Positions 14,389-23,820 of a DNA stretch of 51,617 nucleotides are shown here, in pieces. A model generated the notes under the pieces. The model did no database searches. It was not told the DNA's origin and worked only from the letters and a program-made list of their open reading frames with translations. A program made the position numbers and the translations under genes. The DNA comes from Bradyrhizobiaceae bacterium (GTDB lineage: Bacteria; Pseudomonadota; Alphaproteobacteria; Rhizobiales; Aestuariivirgaceae): contig CANJMQ010000024.1 of the NCBI GenBank assembly GCA_947475225.1, forward strand, positions 1 through 51,617. The letters are read 5' to 3'. Positions within the stretch are counted from its first letter, which is position 1; each line of letters starts with the position of its first letter.

Positions 14389-14519
14389 GGAAATCTCGAA
14401 ACCCGTCCTGTTGGCCGAAACCTGCCGTCGGGCAGTGACTACCCCGCCGTTAACGGCTTGAAAATGCCAAAACATCATATTGGGCCAGAATTTGCCTTTT
14501 GGCAGGGATATGATGTCCG

Positions 14520-15476
14520 ATGCGCCTGTTGCCTGGGATTGATCCGGGAAAATTGCCCGTTCTGGCGGCACTGGCCGCCGCCGGGGGGTTCACCCTGCTG
14601 CTGGCGGGGGCGGTGGCGGTCTATGCCGCCGTCGACGTTCTGGGCGCCCTGCTGATCGCCATCTTCCTGCTGGCCAGCCTTGGGCTGGCCGCCTCGGGCT
14701 GGTACATGCACTGGCGTTCGCTGGCGACCCGCTCTCCCGCGCATCCGATGGTGGAACGCCGCTCGCCTCTCCGGAACGCCGGGCAGGATTCACCCGCCCA
14801 CCGGCTGCTGGAAGCGGTGGCCGACGAGGTCAGGACCTCGGCCACCACCCTCAAGGGCTTCGCCGAGGTCCTGCCCCCCATGGCCGATGACGAGGCGCGC
14901 CGCCACATCCTCGATGGCAGCCGCAGCCTTCTCACCTTCGCCAGCCAACTCCATGACTACATCCGCTTCGAACGCGGCCGGTTGCGGCTCACCGAGCAGC
15001 AGGTGGACGCTGGGGAACTGCTGAAGGCCGCGCTTGCCTTCTGCTTCCTGCCAGCCGAGGAGGCGGGCACAACCATCGCCGTGTCGATCCCGGCGGGGAT
15101 CGAACTGTTCTGCGATGCCGAGCGCATCCGCCAGGCGGTGGGAAGCCTCGTGATGTGGGCGGTACGCTCATCCACGCCCGGCGGCATCGTGGACGTGAAG
15201 CTGGTCCGGTTGCCGGACCGGGCGCTGGCCATCGACATCGTCAGCCGATCGCCAGCAACAGGCGGCTTGCAGCCGCGCGACAAGCTGTTCGAGCCGCAAC
15301 TCTCCATCACGGGCTTGCGCGGCTTTGCCCTTCCCATTGCCAGGCGCGTGGCACTTCTCCATTCTGGCGAGGTGACGGCGGCATCGAGCCCCGGTGAGGG
15401 CACCAAGGCCCGCCTCATGCTTCCGGCCGCGCGCGTGGCCTGGCCGGACCAGCAACGCCGCGCCCGCGCCGCCTGA
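14520..15476 (+). CDS. Histidine-kinase-like membrane protein with degenerate catalytic sites
   Basis: 318 residues. Two membrane helices (about 12-33 and 38-61) are followed by a dimerisation helix and an ATPase-like domain. The segment VADEVRTSATTLKGFAEVL aligns with the H-box SHELRTPL type, but the phosphoacceptor His is Asp102. In the N-box region (RIRQAVGSLVMWAV) the Asn residues that bind Mg-ATP are Ser and Trp, and no DxGxG is seen. A G-box remnant remains (GLRGFALPIARRVA; SSPGEGTKARLMLP). It is therefore probably a pseudokinase with a binding or scaffold role. No response regulator is nearby. The ureohydrolase gene follows after 21 bases. Confidence 0.8.
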   Translation: MRLLPGIDPGKLPVLAALAAAGGFTLLLAGAVAVYAAVDVLGALLIAIFLLASLGLAASGWYMHWRSLATRSPAHPMVERRSPLRNAGQDSPAHRLLEAVADEVRTSATTLKGFAEVLPPMADDEARRHILDGSRSLLTFASQLHDYIRFERGRLRLTEQQVDAGELLKAALAFCFLPAEEAGTTIAVSIPAGIELFCDAERIRQAVGSLVMWAVRSSTPGGIVDVKLVRLPDRALAIDIVSRSPATGGLQPRDKLFEPQLSITGLRGFALPIARRVALLHSGEVTAASSPGEGTKARLMLPAARVAWPDQQRRARAA

Positions 15477-15497
15477 AGGATTTGAAGACCGTCGATC

Positions 15498-16415
15498 ATG
15501 ACCGCTCCCACCGCTACTCCGCCCTTCATGGGCGCCATCCGCGCCGCGAGCCCCAAGGGCTTTGATGCCGCCGTGTTCGGTGCGCCGCATGGCACGCCCT
15601 ACCCCGAGATCGACAACTCCATTCACCGCGGCGCACCGGACGCCTTCCGCAATGCGCTGGCCGTGGATGCCGAATGGCTGGACCACTGGGACTTCGACCT
15701 GGGCGGCCCACTGCTGCGCCATGGCCAGAAAATCTGTGATCTCGGCAACCTGAAGACCAGACCCAGGGACGGCGCGCACAACCGGGCATTGATAGAGAAG
15801 ACGACGCGGCAGATCCTCGAGGCGGGTGGTGTGCCCATCATGTTCGGCGGCGACGACTCGGTGCCGATCCCCTTCATTGCCGCCTATTCCGAGCAGCCCC
15901 CAATCGTCATCCTGCAGATCGACGCGCATATTGACTGGCGGCAGGAGCGCCGCGGCGAGAGCCTGGGGTTCTCCTCGACGATGCGGCGGGCGTCCGAGCA
16001 TGACCATGTCTGGCGTATCGTGCAGGCCGGCGCGCGTGGCATCGGCAGCGCGCGGGAGGACGAACTGCGTGATGCACTGAACTGGGGTGCGCACATCGTC
16101 ACGGCGCGCGAGGTGCACCACAACGGCATTGACGAGGTGCTGCGGCAGATACCCGAGGAGTGCGACTGCGTCATCTCCTTCGACTGCGATGCACTGGATG
16201 CCGCCGAAATGCCGGGGGTTGCCTATCCCACCCCCGGTGGGCTTACCTACACCCAGGTGACGGACCTCATCGCCGGCGTGGCCGCCAAGGCGCGCATCGC
16301 CGGCTTCTGCATGGTGGAGTTCGTGCCGCTGCGCGACCGCTCGAAGATTGCAGCCTTCACGGCGGCGCGGATTGCCGCGAATGTCGTGGGGCGGATCAGG
16401 CCACGGGAGTCTTAG
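15498..16415 (+). CDS. Ureohydrolase (agmatinase/arginase family)
   Basis: Ureohydrolases release urea from guanidino compounds at a binuclear Mn site; agmatine, arginine or another guanidine could be the substrate. The 305 residues contain DAHIDWR and SFDCDALDAAEMPGV, which supply most Mn ligands. The first motif reads GGDDS instead of GGDHS, so the usual His ligand is Asp. The PTPGGL segment is present. It is probably co-transcribed with the degenerate kinase gene upstream and ends 3 bases from the minus-strand GFA gene. It is annotated by family only, because the substrate is unclear and the altered ligand may shift metal preference or substrate. Confidence 0.88.
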   Translation: MTAPTATPPFMGAIRAASPKGFDAAVFGAPHGTPYPEIDNSIHRGAPDAFRNALAVDAEWLDHWDFDLGGPLLRHGQKICDLGNLKTRPRDGAHNRALIEKTTRQILEAGGVPIMFGGDDSVPIPFIAAYSEQPPIVILQIDAHIDWRQERRGESLGFSSTMRRASEHDHVWRIVQAGARGIGSAREDELRDALNWGAHIVTAREVHHNGIDEVLRQIPEECDCVISFDCDALDAAEMPGVAYPTPGGLTYTQVTDLIAGVAAKARIAGFCMVEFVPLRDRSKIAAFTAARIAANVVGRIRPRES

Positions 16416-16418
16416 AGC

Positions 16419-16847
16419 CTATTCCGGAACGGACTCGCCGCTGCCGCCGAGATCGGCTGGGAAGTCGCGGAGCTTCGGCAGGCCATCCTTCATGCGCAGC
16501 ACCGTTTCGGCGTAGTTTACATGCACGCCGGGCGAGAATGCAACACCAGGCACGGTGGCGGCATAGACGTCCACCAGCTTCCAGTCCGGATGATCGGTCA
16601 GCACGTGACCGCCGCAGACATCGCACCACCGCCTGCGGCTGTTGGGACTCTTGTGAAACTCGCGCAGCTTGTCAGCCCCGCGCGTGATCCTCACGTCATC
16701 CGGCTTCCAGAGGGTGAAGGCATTCACCGGCCCGGCCGACCAGCTGCGGCAGGAACTGCAGTGGCAGTAGCCCATGCCGAGGGGATCCCCCGTGACCTCG
16801 ATTTCGACAGTTCCGCAGAAGCACGTTCCCTTGTGTGAGGCGGCCAT
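16419..16847 (-). CDS. GFA family zinc protein (CENP-V/GFA domain)
   Basis: 142 residues with the GFA fold. Zinc-binding cysteines appear in CFCGTVEIEV, YCHCSSCRSW and WCDVCGG. Family members bind zinc, and one was named glutathione-dependent formaldehyde-activating enzyme, but most have no proven reaction. The start at 16847 has AAGGAG upstream. No catalytic assignment is made. It stands alone on the minus strand between the ureohydrolase and the indolepyruvate oxidoreductase. Confidence 0.88.
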   Translation of the reverse strand: MAASHKGTCFCGTVEIEVTGDPLGMGYCHCSSCRSWSAGPVNAFTLWKPDDVRITRGADKLREFHKSPNSRRRWCDVCGGHVLTDHPDWKLVDVYAATVPGVAFSPGVHVNYAETVLRMKDGLPKLRDFPADLGGSGESVPE

Positions 16848-16907
16848 TGCATTCTCCTTGTAGGACCACAGGAAGCAAACGGGAAAGGCACGCTTGGGAG
16901 ATTGATG

Positions 16908-16925
16908 ATAAGCATATTTACTTAT
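16908..16925. promoter_or_regulatory. AT-rich inverted repeat upstream of the GFA gene
   Basis: ATAAG (16908-16912) and CTTAT (16921-16925) flank CATATTTA, an unusually AT-rich patch in this GC-rich DNA, about 60 bases before the GFA start. It could be an operator or promoter element. The rest of the 182-base gap (16848-17029) shows nothing I can identify. Confidence 0.3.
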
Positions 16926-17029
16926 GAGTCAAAGACCAAGTTGCGCACGCCATACGCGGACGGCCACAATCATAGACTTCATTCTCCACCCCTAACGCGC
17001 GAGCCCGTCGGCGACTTCAAGGGGGATTG

Positions 17030-20000
17030 CTATTCCGCGGCCTTGCGCGTCACCGCGGCGGTCGTGTCGAGCGCCTCCAGCAGTTCGGCTTCCCGTGCCT
17101 TTGCCTTGACGACATTTGCGTCCTTCACGTGGCCGAAGCCGCGGATCATCTCCGGCAGGCTGGCGAGTTCGAGCGCTTCATGGCTACGCGCGCGCGCAGG
17201 GCTGGTGATCAGGCCATCGATCATCGTCCGATAATCGGCGATCAGCTGCCGCTCCATCCGGCGTTCCGCCGTGCGGCCGAAGACGTCGAATGATGTACCA
17301 CGCAGGTGCTTCATCCTCGCGAGCAAGCGGAAACCGGTCATCATCCATGGCCCATATTCGGACTTCACCGGCTTTCCGGTGAAACTGTCGACGCGACCGC
17401 GGATGGGTGGAGCAAGATGGAACTTCAGCGTGAAGTCACCCGTGAACTGCTTTGCAAGCTTCTCGGCAAAACTGCCGTCGGTGTAGAGCCGCGCCACCTC
17501 ATACTCATCCTTGTAGGCCATGAGCTTGAAGAGATTCTTCGCGACGGCAAGCGCCAGCGGTTCAGAAACGGCACGCACCTTGGTGACCAGATCGCGATAA
17601 CTCGCGGCATAGACGGCGTCCTGATAGGCGGTGAGGAATTCGACACGGTGCGCCATCAATTCATCCAGCGTCTCCGTCTTCTTTTCCACCTTCGCGCCGA
17701 TCACCGCGCGCACCGCCGCCTCGTCCACTGCGGCACGGCGCCCCCAGGCAAAGGCGGCGACATTCATCTTCACCGACACGCCATTGAGCCTGACAGCTTC
17801 CTCGATCGACTCCCGCGACAGCGGCACAAGACCCTTCTGCCAGGCATAGCCCAGCGTGAAGAGGTTGGCGGCAATCGAGTCACCCAGCAGTTTCGTGGCG
17901 ATGTCGGTGGCATCGATGGCGGAGAACCCGCCCGGCTTCACCGCCGCAGCAATGCGCAGCGTGAGCGCCGGTCCCTGCACGTCGAAATTGGCATCATGGG
18001 TGAAGTTGGCCGGCATCACCTCATGGCTGTTGATGATCGCCTGCGTCTTGCTGCGCGAGGCGGCGGACAGGATGCGCTCGGAGGCACTGCTGACGAGGTC
18101 GCAGCCGAGGACCAGGTCGGCGTGGCCGCGTGCCACGCGCACGGCGGAAATCGCTTCAGGCGTCGCACCGATCTTCAGGTGCGTGACCACCGTGCCGTTC
18201 TTCTGCGAAATGCCGACCATGTCGATGAGCGCCGCACCCTTGCCCTCGATATGCGCCGCCATGCCAAGCAGGTGGCCGATGGTGACCACACCGGTGCCAC
18301 CGATGCCGGTGACGAGGATGCTCCACGGCTTGTCCAGCGATGGCAGCACGGGTTCCGGCACGGGCGGGAACGGAGTCTTCTCGAGGTCGACCGCCGGGCC
18401 GCTGGTGCCCTTGACAAGTTCGCCGCCCTCCACCGTCACGAAGCTGGGGCAGAAGCCCTTGAGGCAGGAGAAATCCTTGTTGCAGCTCGACTGGTCGATC
18501 TTGCGCTTGCGGCCGAACTCGGTTTCGACCGGCTGGATCGCCACGCAGTTTGACTGCACCCCGCAATCACCACAGCCCTCGCAGACGAGTTCGTTGATGA
18601 ACACGCGCTTCTGCGGATCTGGAAACTGGCCCTTGCGGCGGCGGCGCCGCTTTTCGGCAGCACAGGTCTGGTCATAGATGAGGACGGACACACCCTTCAC
18701 CCCCATCAGCTCCGTCTGGACCGCCTGCAATTCACTGCGGTGGTTGAAGCTGGTGAGCGCCGGGAAGGCGGAACGCGAAGGATACTTGTCCGGCTCGTCG
18801 GAGACCACCGCGATGCGCTCGACGCCGATGGCACGCATCTGCTGGGCGATCTGCTCGACCGTCAACCCGCCGTCATTGCGCTGGCCGCCGGTCATCGCCA
18901 CGGCATCATTGAACAGGATCTTGTAGGTGATGCTGGTCGAAGTCGCCACCGCGTGGCGGATGGCCATCAGCCCTGAGTGATTGTAGGTGCCGTCGCCAAT
19001 ATTCTGGAACACGTGATCGCGCGTCGAGAAAGGTGCCTCACCGATCCAGTTCGCACCCTCGCCGCCCATGTGGGTTGCACCCTCGGTCTTGCGGCCGGGC
19101 ACGAACTGGGCGAGCCAGTGGCAACCAATGCCGGCATAGCCACGCGATCCGTCCGGCAGCACGGTCGAGGAATTATGCGGGCAGCCTGCGCAGAAATAGG
19201 GAATGCGGGCGACGAGGTCGGCCTGGTTGCGCGCGGTGGACGAATCCTGAAGCGAGGCTGCGCAGTCGGACGTTGCACGGTCCTGGATGCGGGCGGCAAT
19301 GGCGAGTGCAATCTGGTTCGGCTCCAGCACGCCATGCGGCGCGAAGAGGCTCTTGCCGTGCTCGTCCTGCTTGCCGATGACGGCGGGACGACCTTCCTCC
19401 GCATAGAGGATGTCGCGCAGTTGCGCCTCGATCAGCGAGCGTTTCTCCTCCACCACGATGATGGTGGAGAGGCCCTTGGCGAAGTCACGCACCACCGTCT
19501 CTTCCAGCGGCCAGACCATGCCGATCTTGAGCAGCCGGATGCCGAGCTTTGCGGCCTTCACTTCGTCGATGCCGAGATCGTCCAGAGCCTGACGTACGTC
19601 GAGATAGGCCTTGCCCGCCGCGACGATGCCGAGCGTGGGGTTCTGCCCACCGCGCATCACGATGCGGTTGAGGCCGTTCACCCGCGCGAAGGCCTTCACC
19701 GCCGGAAGCTTGTGCATGTGGATGCGCTCTTCCTGATCGATGCGGTCATCGCTCGGACGGATGGAGAGGCCTCCGGGCGGCGGCAGCGGGTCGGGGGGGA
19801 TGACGGGGTTCGCCCGGTCGAGCCCAGCCGCCACGACGGCAGAGGATTCGACCGTGTCATGAACGCATTTGAGGCCCACCCACACGCCGGCATGGCGCGA
19901 CATGGCGACGCCCAGCAAACCGTAATCGATGATCTCCTGCACGCCAGCGGGGCTGAGCACCGGGATCAGCGCATCCATCAGCGCCACGTCGCTGGCATGA

Positions 20001-20467
20001 ACGACGGTCGATGATTCGCCCGAGTGGTCATCGCCGGCAATGGCCAGAACACCGCCGTGCGGCGAGGTGCCCGCCATGTTGGCGTGGCGGAACACGTCGC
20101 CCGTGCGGTCGACACCGGGGCCCTTGCCGTACCAGACGGCGAAGACGCCATCATGCTTGCCCTCGCCGCGCATCTCGGCCTGCTGGGTGCCCCAGCAGGC
20201 GGTGGCGGCGAGGTCCTCATTGAGGCCGGGCTGGAACACGATGTTTCTTGGTTCCAGCAGTTTGCGTGCGGCCACGAACTGGTTGTCCACCGTACCGACG
20301 GGCGAGCCGCGGTAGCCCGAAACATATCCGGCGGTATCGAACCCCGCCTGCCGGTCGCGCTCCGACTGCATCAGCACCATGCGCAGGATGGCCTGCGGGC
20401 CTGTCAGGAACAGGCGCGTGATCGAAAGGTCATAAAGGTCGGCGAGGCTGGGGGTCGACTTGGACAT
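17030..20467 (-). CDS. Indolepyruvate ferredoxin oxidoreductase family protein (fused subunits)
   Basis: Oxidatively decarboxylates aryl- or other 2-oxoacids to acyl-CoA using thiamine diphosphate and iron-sulfur clusters. The 1145 residues match the fused alpha-plus-beta form common in proteobacteria. Order: pyrimidine-binding domain (about 15-400), TPP domain with the GDGTYNHSG motif (about 480-640), a ferredoxin-like domain with CEGCGDCGVQSNC and a second Cys set (CNKDFSCLKGFC) near 640-690, then the gamma-type domain with GIGGTGVVTIGHLLG and a C-terminal extension. The frame is open to 20491; the ATG at 20467 is chosen, but both starts are possible. chrA starts only 22 bases away in the other direction. 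Confidence 0.93.
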   Translation of the reverse strand: MSKSTPSLADLYDLSITRLFLTGPQAILRMVLMQSERDRQAGFDTAGYVSGYRGSPVGTVDNQFVAARKLLEPRNIVFQPGLNEDLAATACWGTQQAEMRGEGKHDGVFAVWYGKGPGVDRTGDVFRHANMAGTSPHGGVLAIAGDDHSGESSTVVHASDVALMDALIPVLSPAGVQEIIDYGLLGVAMSRHAGVWVGLKCVHDTVESSAVVAAGLDRANPVIPPDPLPPPGGLSIRPSDDRIDQEERIHMHKLPAVKAFARVNGLNRIVMRGGQNPTLGIVAAGKAYLDVRQALDDLGIDEVKAAKLGIRLLKIGMVWPLEETVVRDFAKGLSTIIVVEEKRSLIEAQLRDILYAEEGRPAVIGKQDEHGKSLFAPHGVLEPNQIALAIAARIQDRATSDCAASLQDSSTARNQADLVARIPYFCAGCPHNSSTVLPDGSRGYAGIGCHWLAQFVPGRKTEGATHMGGEGANWIGEAPFSTRDHVFQNIGDGTYNHSGLMAIRHAVATSTSITYKILFNDAVAMTGGQRNDGGLTVEQIAQQMRAIGVERIAVVSDEPDKYPSRSAFPALTSFNHRSELQAVQTELMGVKGVSVLIYDQTCAAEKRRRRRKGQFPDPQKRVFINELVCEGCGDCGVQSNCVAIQPVETEFGRKRKIDQSSCNKDFSCLKGFCPSFVTVEGGELVKGTSGPAVDLEKTPFPPVPEPVLPSLDKPWSILVTGIGGTGVVTIGHLLGMAAHIEGKGAALIDMVGISQKNGTVVTHLKIGATPEAISAVRVARGHADLVLGCDLVSSASERILSAASRSKTQAIINSHEVMPANFTHDANFDVQGPALTLRIAAAVKPGGFSAIDATDIATKLLGDSIAANLFTLGYAWQKGLVPLSRESIEEAVRLNGVSVKMNVAAFAWGRRAAVDEAAVRAVIGAKVEKKTETLDELMAHRVEFLTAYQDAVYAASYRDLVTKVRAVSEPLALAVAKNLFKLMAYKDEYEVARLYTDGSFAEKLAKQFTGDFTLKFHLAPPIRGRVDSFTGKPVKSEYGPWMMTGFRLLARMKHLRGTSFDVFGRTAERRMERQLIADYRTMIDGLITSPARARSHEALELASLPEMIRGFGHVKDANVVKAKAREAELLEALDTTAAVTRKAAE

Positions 20468-20489
20468 GGGCGCAACTATACTGGAATGC

Positions 20490-21773
20490 ATGCATAATCA
20501 AAACGCTTCCCCTGCAGGGGTCACATTCGCAGAAGCCTTGCGGGTGTGGGCGCGGATCGGGCTCCTGTCCTTCGGAGGCCCGGCTGGGCAGATCGCGCTG
20601 ATGCACCGCGAGATCGTGGAGGAACGCGGCTGGCTGTCCGAGAAGCAGTATCTCGCCGCGCTCAATTTCTGCATGCTCCTGCCCGGGCCTGAGGCGATGC
20701 AACTTGCCACCTATGCGGGCTGGAAGCTGCATGGCACCAGGGGCGGGCTGGCGGCTGGCCTGCTCTTCGTGCTGCCCGGTGCGCTGATCGTGCTGGCGCT
20801 CTCCATGCTTTATGCGGCCTTCGGCCGGATCCCGGTGATCGAGGCGGTGTTCTACGGGATCAAGGCGGCGGTGCTGGCCATCGTCATCGAGGCGCTGCTG
20901 CGCGTGGCAAGGCGCGCCCTCAAGTCCCGGGGCGACTGGGTGATCGCGGCACTCGCCTTCCTCGCACTGTTCTGCTTCGGCCTGCCCTTTCCGCTCGTCA
21001 TCCTCGTGGCTGCCCTCTACGGCTTCTGGCGCGGCAGCGGCGAGGCGGAGGCGCATGAGGGCGCATTCCCGTCATGGCGGACCCTGGCGGGTACGGTGTC
21101 GCTGTGGTCGGCGGTGTGGCTGGTGCCGCTGGCATTGATTGCCGTGGTACTGGGCCCCGATCACGTGCTGACGCAGGTCGGCGTGTTCTTCTCGAAACTC
21201 GCCGTCGTCACCTTCGGCGGCGCCTATGCGGTGCTGGCCTACATGGCGCAGGCGGCAGTGGAGACCAAGGGCTGGCTCTCCGCACAGGAGATGATCGACG
21301 GGCTGGCGCTGGCCGAGACGACGCCGGGCCCGCTGATCCTCGTCACTGAATTCGTGGGCTACCTCGCGGGGCTGCGGGGCATGGGCTCAGTCTGGGGCGG
21401 CATCGCCGGGGCCACGGTGACGCTGTGGGCCACCTTCGCCCCCTGCTTCCTGTGGATCTTTGCCTTTGCGCCCTACATCGAGGCGATCGGCAAGCGGCCG
21501 AAGCTCTCGGGCGCGCTGGCCGCCATCACGGCGGCAGTGGTGGGGGTGATCCTGAACCTGTCGCTGTGGTTCGGCCTGCACGTATTGTTCAGCCATGTGG
21601 AGCGCATGGCGGGCTGGTTCCGGCCCTGGGCTCCAGAGTGGAGCAATCTCGACTGGTTCTCCCTGGGGCTGAGCATCCTTGCAGCGATGGCGCTGATGCG
21701 GCTGAGGCTCGGTATCATCGGCACGCTGGCCCTGTGCGCGGCGATCGGAGCGGTCTGGAAGCTGGCGCTCTAG
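20490..21773 (+). CDS. chrA: Chromate transporter ChrA family
   Basis: CHR-family inner-membrane protein; characterised members export chromate. The 427-residue long form has two homologous halves, each with the CHR motif: FGGPAGQIALMHRE near residue 26 and FGGAYAVLAYM near 240, each followed by a PGP motif (LLPGPEAMQL; TTPGPLILV). About ten membrane helices are predicted by eye. ATG at 20490 is chosen; ATG at 20460 would run into the divergent gene. Its stop shares the palindrome CTAG with the stop of the opposing acyl-CoA dehydrogenase gene. Real substrate specificity is unproven. Confidence 0.92.
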   Translation: MHNQNASPAGVTFAEALRVWARIGLLSFGGPAGQIALMHREIVEERGWLSEKQYLAALNFCMLLPGPEAMQLATYAGWKLHGTRGGLAAGLLFVLPGALIVLALSMLYAAFGRIPVIEAVFYGIKAAVLAIVIEALLRVARRALKSRGDWVIAALAFLALFCFGLPFPLVILVAALYGFWRGSGEAEAHEGAFPSWRTLAGTVSLWSAVWLVPLALIAVVLGPDHVLTQVGVFFSKLAVVTFGGAYAVLAYMAQAAVETKGWLSAQEMIDGLALAETTPGPLILVTEFVGYLAGLRGMGSVWGGIAGATVTLWATFAPCFLWIFAFAPYIEAIGKRPKLSGALAAITAAVVGVILNLSLWFGLHVLFSHVERMAGWFRPWAPEWSNLDWFSLGLSILAAMALMRLRLGIIGTLALCAAIGAVWKLAL

Positions 21774-22972
21774 CCCCAGCTCCAGAAATCATTGCCTTCC
21801 TTGGCGAGGCTCCTCGCCAGCACCATCTTGTGCACTTCCGACGCACCATCCACCAGCTTGGCGCAGCGGGCGTAGCGGTAGATCCATTCGAGCACCGTAT
21901 CCTTCGAATAGCCGCGCGCCCCGCAGAGCTGCACGCCCACGTCCGCCGCACGGTTCAATGTGTCGGCCACGTGAATCTTGGCCATGGAGATTTCCTTCTG
22001 CGCCTTCTCCCCCTGGTCGAGCTTCCATGCCGCATGCATCGTCAGCAGTCTGCCCTTCTCGATCTCGGCGGCGACTTCGCCCAGCATGATCTGCACGCTC
22101 TCGTGCTGGTCCAGCGTGGTGCCGAATGCCTTGCGCTCCTTCACGTAAGCATGGGCGATCTCGAGGCAGCGCTTGGCAAGGCCCGTCCAGCGCATGCAGT
22201 GGGTGAGACGCGCCGGGCCGAGCCTGATCTGGGTGAGGCGCAACCCGTCGCCCTCTTCCATGAGGCGGTTTTCCTCCGGGATTTCGAGGTTGTCGAATTC
22301 GATCTCGCAGGTGCCGCCCAATTCCTCGGGCCCCATGGTGGGCACGCGGCGCAGGATGCGCCAGCCCGGCTGGTCCTTGTGATAGAGGAAGGCCGAGAGA
22401 CCATTGCGCGGATCATCAGACGTGCGCGCAACAAGAATGTAGTGCGTGGCGCCATCAGCGCCCGAGATGAACCACTTTCGTCCGTGCACGATGTATTTTC
22501 CGTCGCGCTTCTCTGCCCTTGTCAGCATCATGCCACCCGGGTCGGAACCGGAGCCGGGGTGCGGCTCGGTCATCACGAAGGAAGAGCGGATCTTTCCGTC
22601 GATGATCGGCTGCAGCCACTGGTCCTTCTGGGCGTCGGTCTTCAGCACCTTGTTGAGGACGTTCATGTTGCCGTCATCGGGTGCCGAGCAGTTGAAGGCC
22701 AGAGGGCCGAAGATCGAGCGGTTTGCCTCTTCGTAGAAAGCGGCCCAGCCGATCATGGGAAGGCCCAAGCCTCCGCGCGCCTTCGGCATCTGCGGCGCCC
22801 AGAGGCCTGCGGCCTTGGCCTTGTCGCGCAGCGGCCTCAGGACATCGAGGCTGATGTTCTCATGCGCATCGTAATTGGCGCGGTCGGCCTCCAGCGGGAT
22901 GACGTGCTCCTCCACGAAGGCGCGCACCTTGAGGCGCAGCATGTCGATCTCGGGTGAAAGCGTGAAATCCAT
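21770..22972 (-). CDS. Acyl-CoA dehydrogenase family protein
   Basis: FAD enzyme that introduces a trans double bond next to an acyl-CoA thioester and passes electrons to ETF. The 400 residues have the N-terminal helical domain, the beta-domain segment SFVMTEPHPGSGSD and the C-terminal helix signature GYSKDTVLEWIYRYAR. The ATG at 22972 is chosen: AAGGAAGG lies seven bases upstream, and the longer frame adds 35 non-conserved residues. It starts 10 bases after the SDR gene, so the two form an operon. The chain length of its substrate cannot be told. Confidence 0.93.
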   Translation of the reverse strand: MDFTLSPEIDMLRLKVRAFVEEHVIPLEADRANYDAHENISLDVLRPLRDKAKAAGLWAPQMPKARGGLGLPMIGWAAFYEEANRSIFGPLAFNCSAPDDGNMNVLNKVLKTDAQKDQWLQPIIDGKIRSSFVMTEPHPGSGSDPGGMMLTRAEKRDGKYIVHGRKWFISGADGATHYILVARTSDDPRNGLSAFLYHKDQPGWRILRRVPTMGPEELGGTCEIEFDNLEIPEENRLMEEGDGLRLTQIRLGPARLTHCMRWTGLAKRCLEIAHAYVKERKAFGTTLDQHESVQIMLGEVAAEIEKGRLLTMHAAWKLDQGEKAQKEISMAKIHVADTLNRAADVGVQLCGARGYSKDTVLEWIYRYARCAKLVDGASEVHKMVLARSLAKEGNDFWSWG

Positions 22973-22982
22973 GGAACCTTCC

Positions 22983-23753
22983 TTAAGCGAGGGCAAGGCC
23001 GCCGTCAGCCAGCAGCGAGGCACCGGTGATGAAGCCCGAAGCGCGGGCCGAGGCAAAGAGCAGAAGCGGACCGTCAAGGTCGGAGGGGTTGCCGACGCGG
23101 CGCTGCGGCACGCGGCGTATCATCTCCTGCCCGGCGGGGCTCGCAAGATAATCGTCCGTCATCTCGCTGTGGATATAGCCCGGGCAGATCGCGTTGACGC
23201 GGATCCGGTGCTTGGCCCACTCGAAGGCCTGCGCCTTGGTGAGGTGCAGCACCGACGCCTTGCTCGCCGCATAGCTTGCCGATGAGATGCCCACCTTCTC
23301 GGCCACCACAGAAGCGATGTTGATGATGGCGCCCGGTGATTGCCGCGCGATCAGACCCTTGGCGAAGGCGCGGGAGAGGTGGAACAGCGCAGCGACGTTG
23401 GTTTCCTGCACCGCGTCCCACTCGTCGGGCTCTGTGTCGATGATGCGGCTGCCGCCGCCGATCCCGGCATTGTTGACGAGAAGTGTCAGTGGCCCGAAGG
23501 CGCGCCCGGCCTGTTCCAGGGCCGGGCCGAGGCTGGCATTGTCGGTCACGTCGAGGGCCAGGGGGGCAATGTTGCCGGACGACGCCGCAAGGTCCTTCAG
23601 CCGATCAGTACGGCGGGCGGCGGCCACCACCTTTGCGCCATGAGCGGCCAGAACCTCGGCGAAGCGGTGTCCGAGGCCGGAGGAGGCGCCGGTGACCAGG
23701 GCCACCTCCCCGGTCAGGTCGAAAAGCTGTTGCGCGGGCGTGATTTGGCTCAT
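22983..23753 (-). CDS. SDR family NAD(P)-dependent oxidoreductase
   Basis: 256-residue classical short-chain dehydrogenase. The cofactor motif is TGASSGLGHRFAEVLAAHG, NNAG follows, and the active site is Ser plus SYAASKASV (Tyr-x-x-x-Lys). The C-terminus is the usual GGLALA type. It is first in an operon with the acyl-CoA dehydrogenase, so it may act on a beta-hydroxyacyl or related thioester, which is an inference from context. Divergent from the C26 hydrolase gene, with a 67-base gap between starts. Confidence 0.92.
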   Translation of the reverse strand: MSQITPAQQLFDLTGEVALVTGASSGLGHRFAEVLAAHGAKVVAAARRTDRLKDLAASSGNIAPLALDVTDNASLGPALEQAGRAFGPLTLLVNNAGIGGGSRIIDTEPDEWDAVQETNVAALFHLSRAFAKGLIARQSPGAIINIASVVAEKVGISSASYAASKASVLHLTKAQAFEWAKHRIRVNAICPGYIHSEMTDDYLASPAGQEMIRRVPQRRVGNPSDLDGPLLLFASARASGFITGASLLADGGLALA

Positions 23754-23820
23754 CGGTTGGACATTCCCCCAAGGTCCTTGCTATCTAGACGGCAAATCAG
23801 CATTCCCACAAGGTTCGGAA

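Noticed and set aside
12874-14655. 593-codon plus-strand frame opposite hemH and SPFH
   Set aside because: Both genes on the other strand are clear. The protein has no recognisable domain, and the frame runs across two genes.
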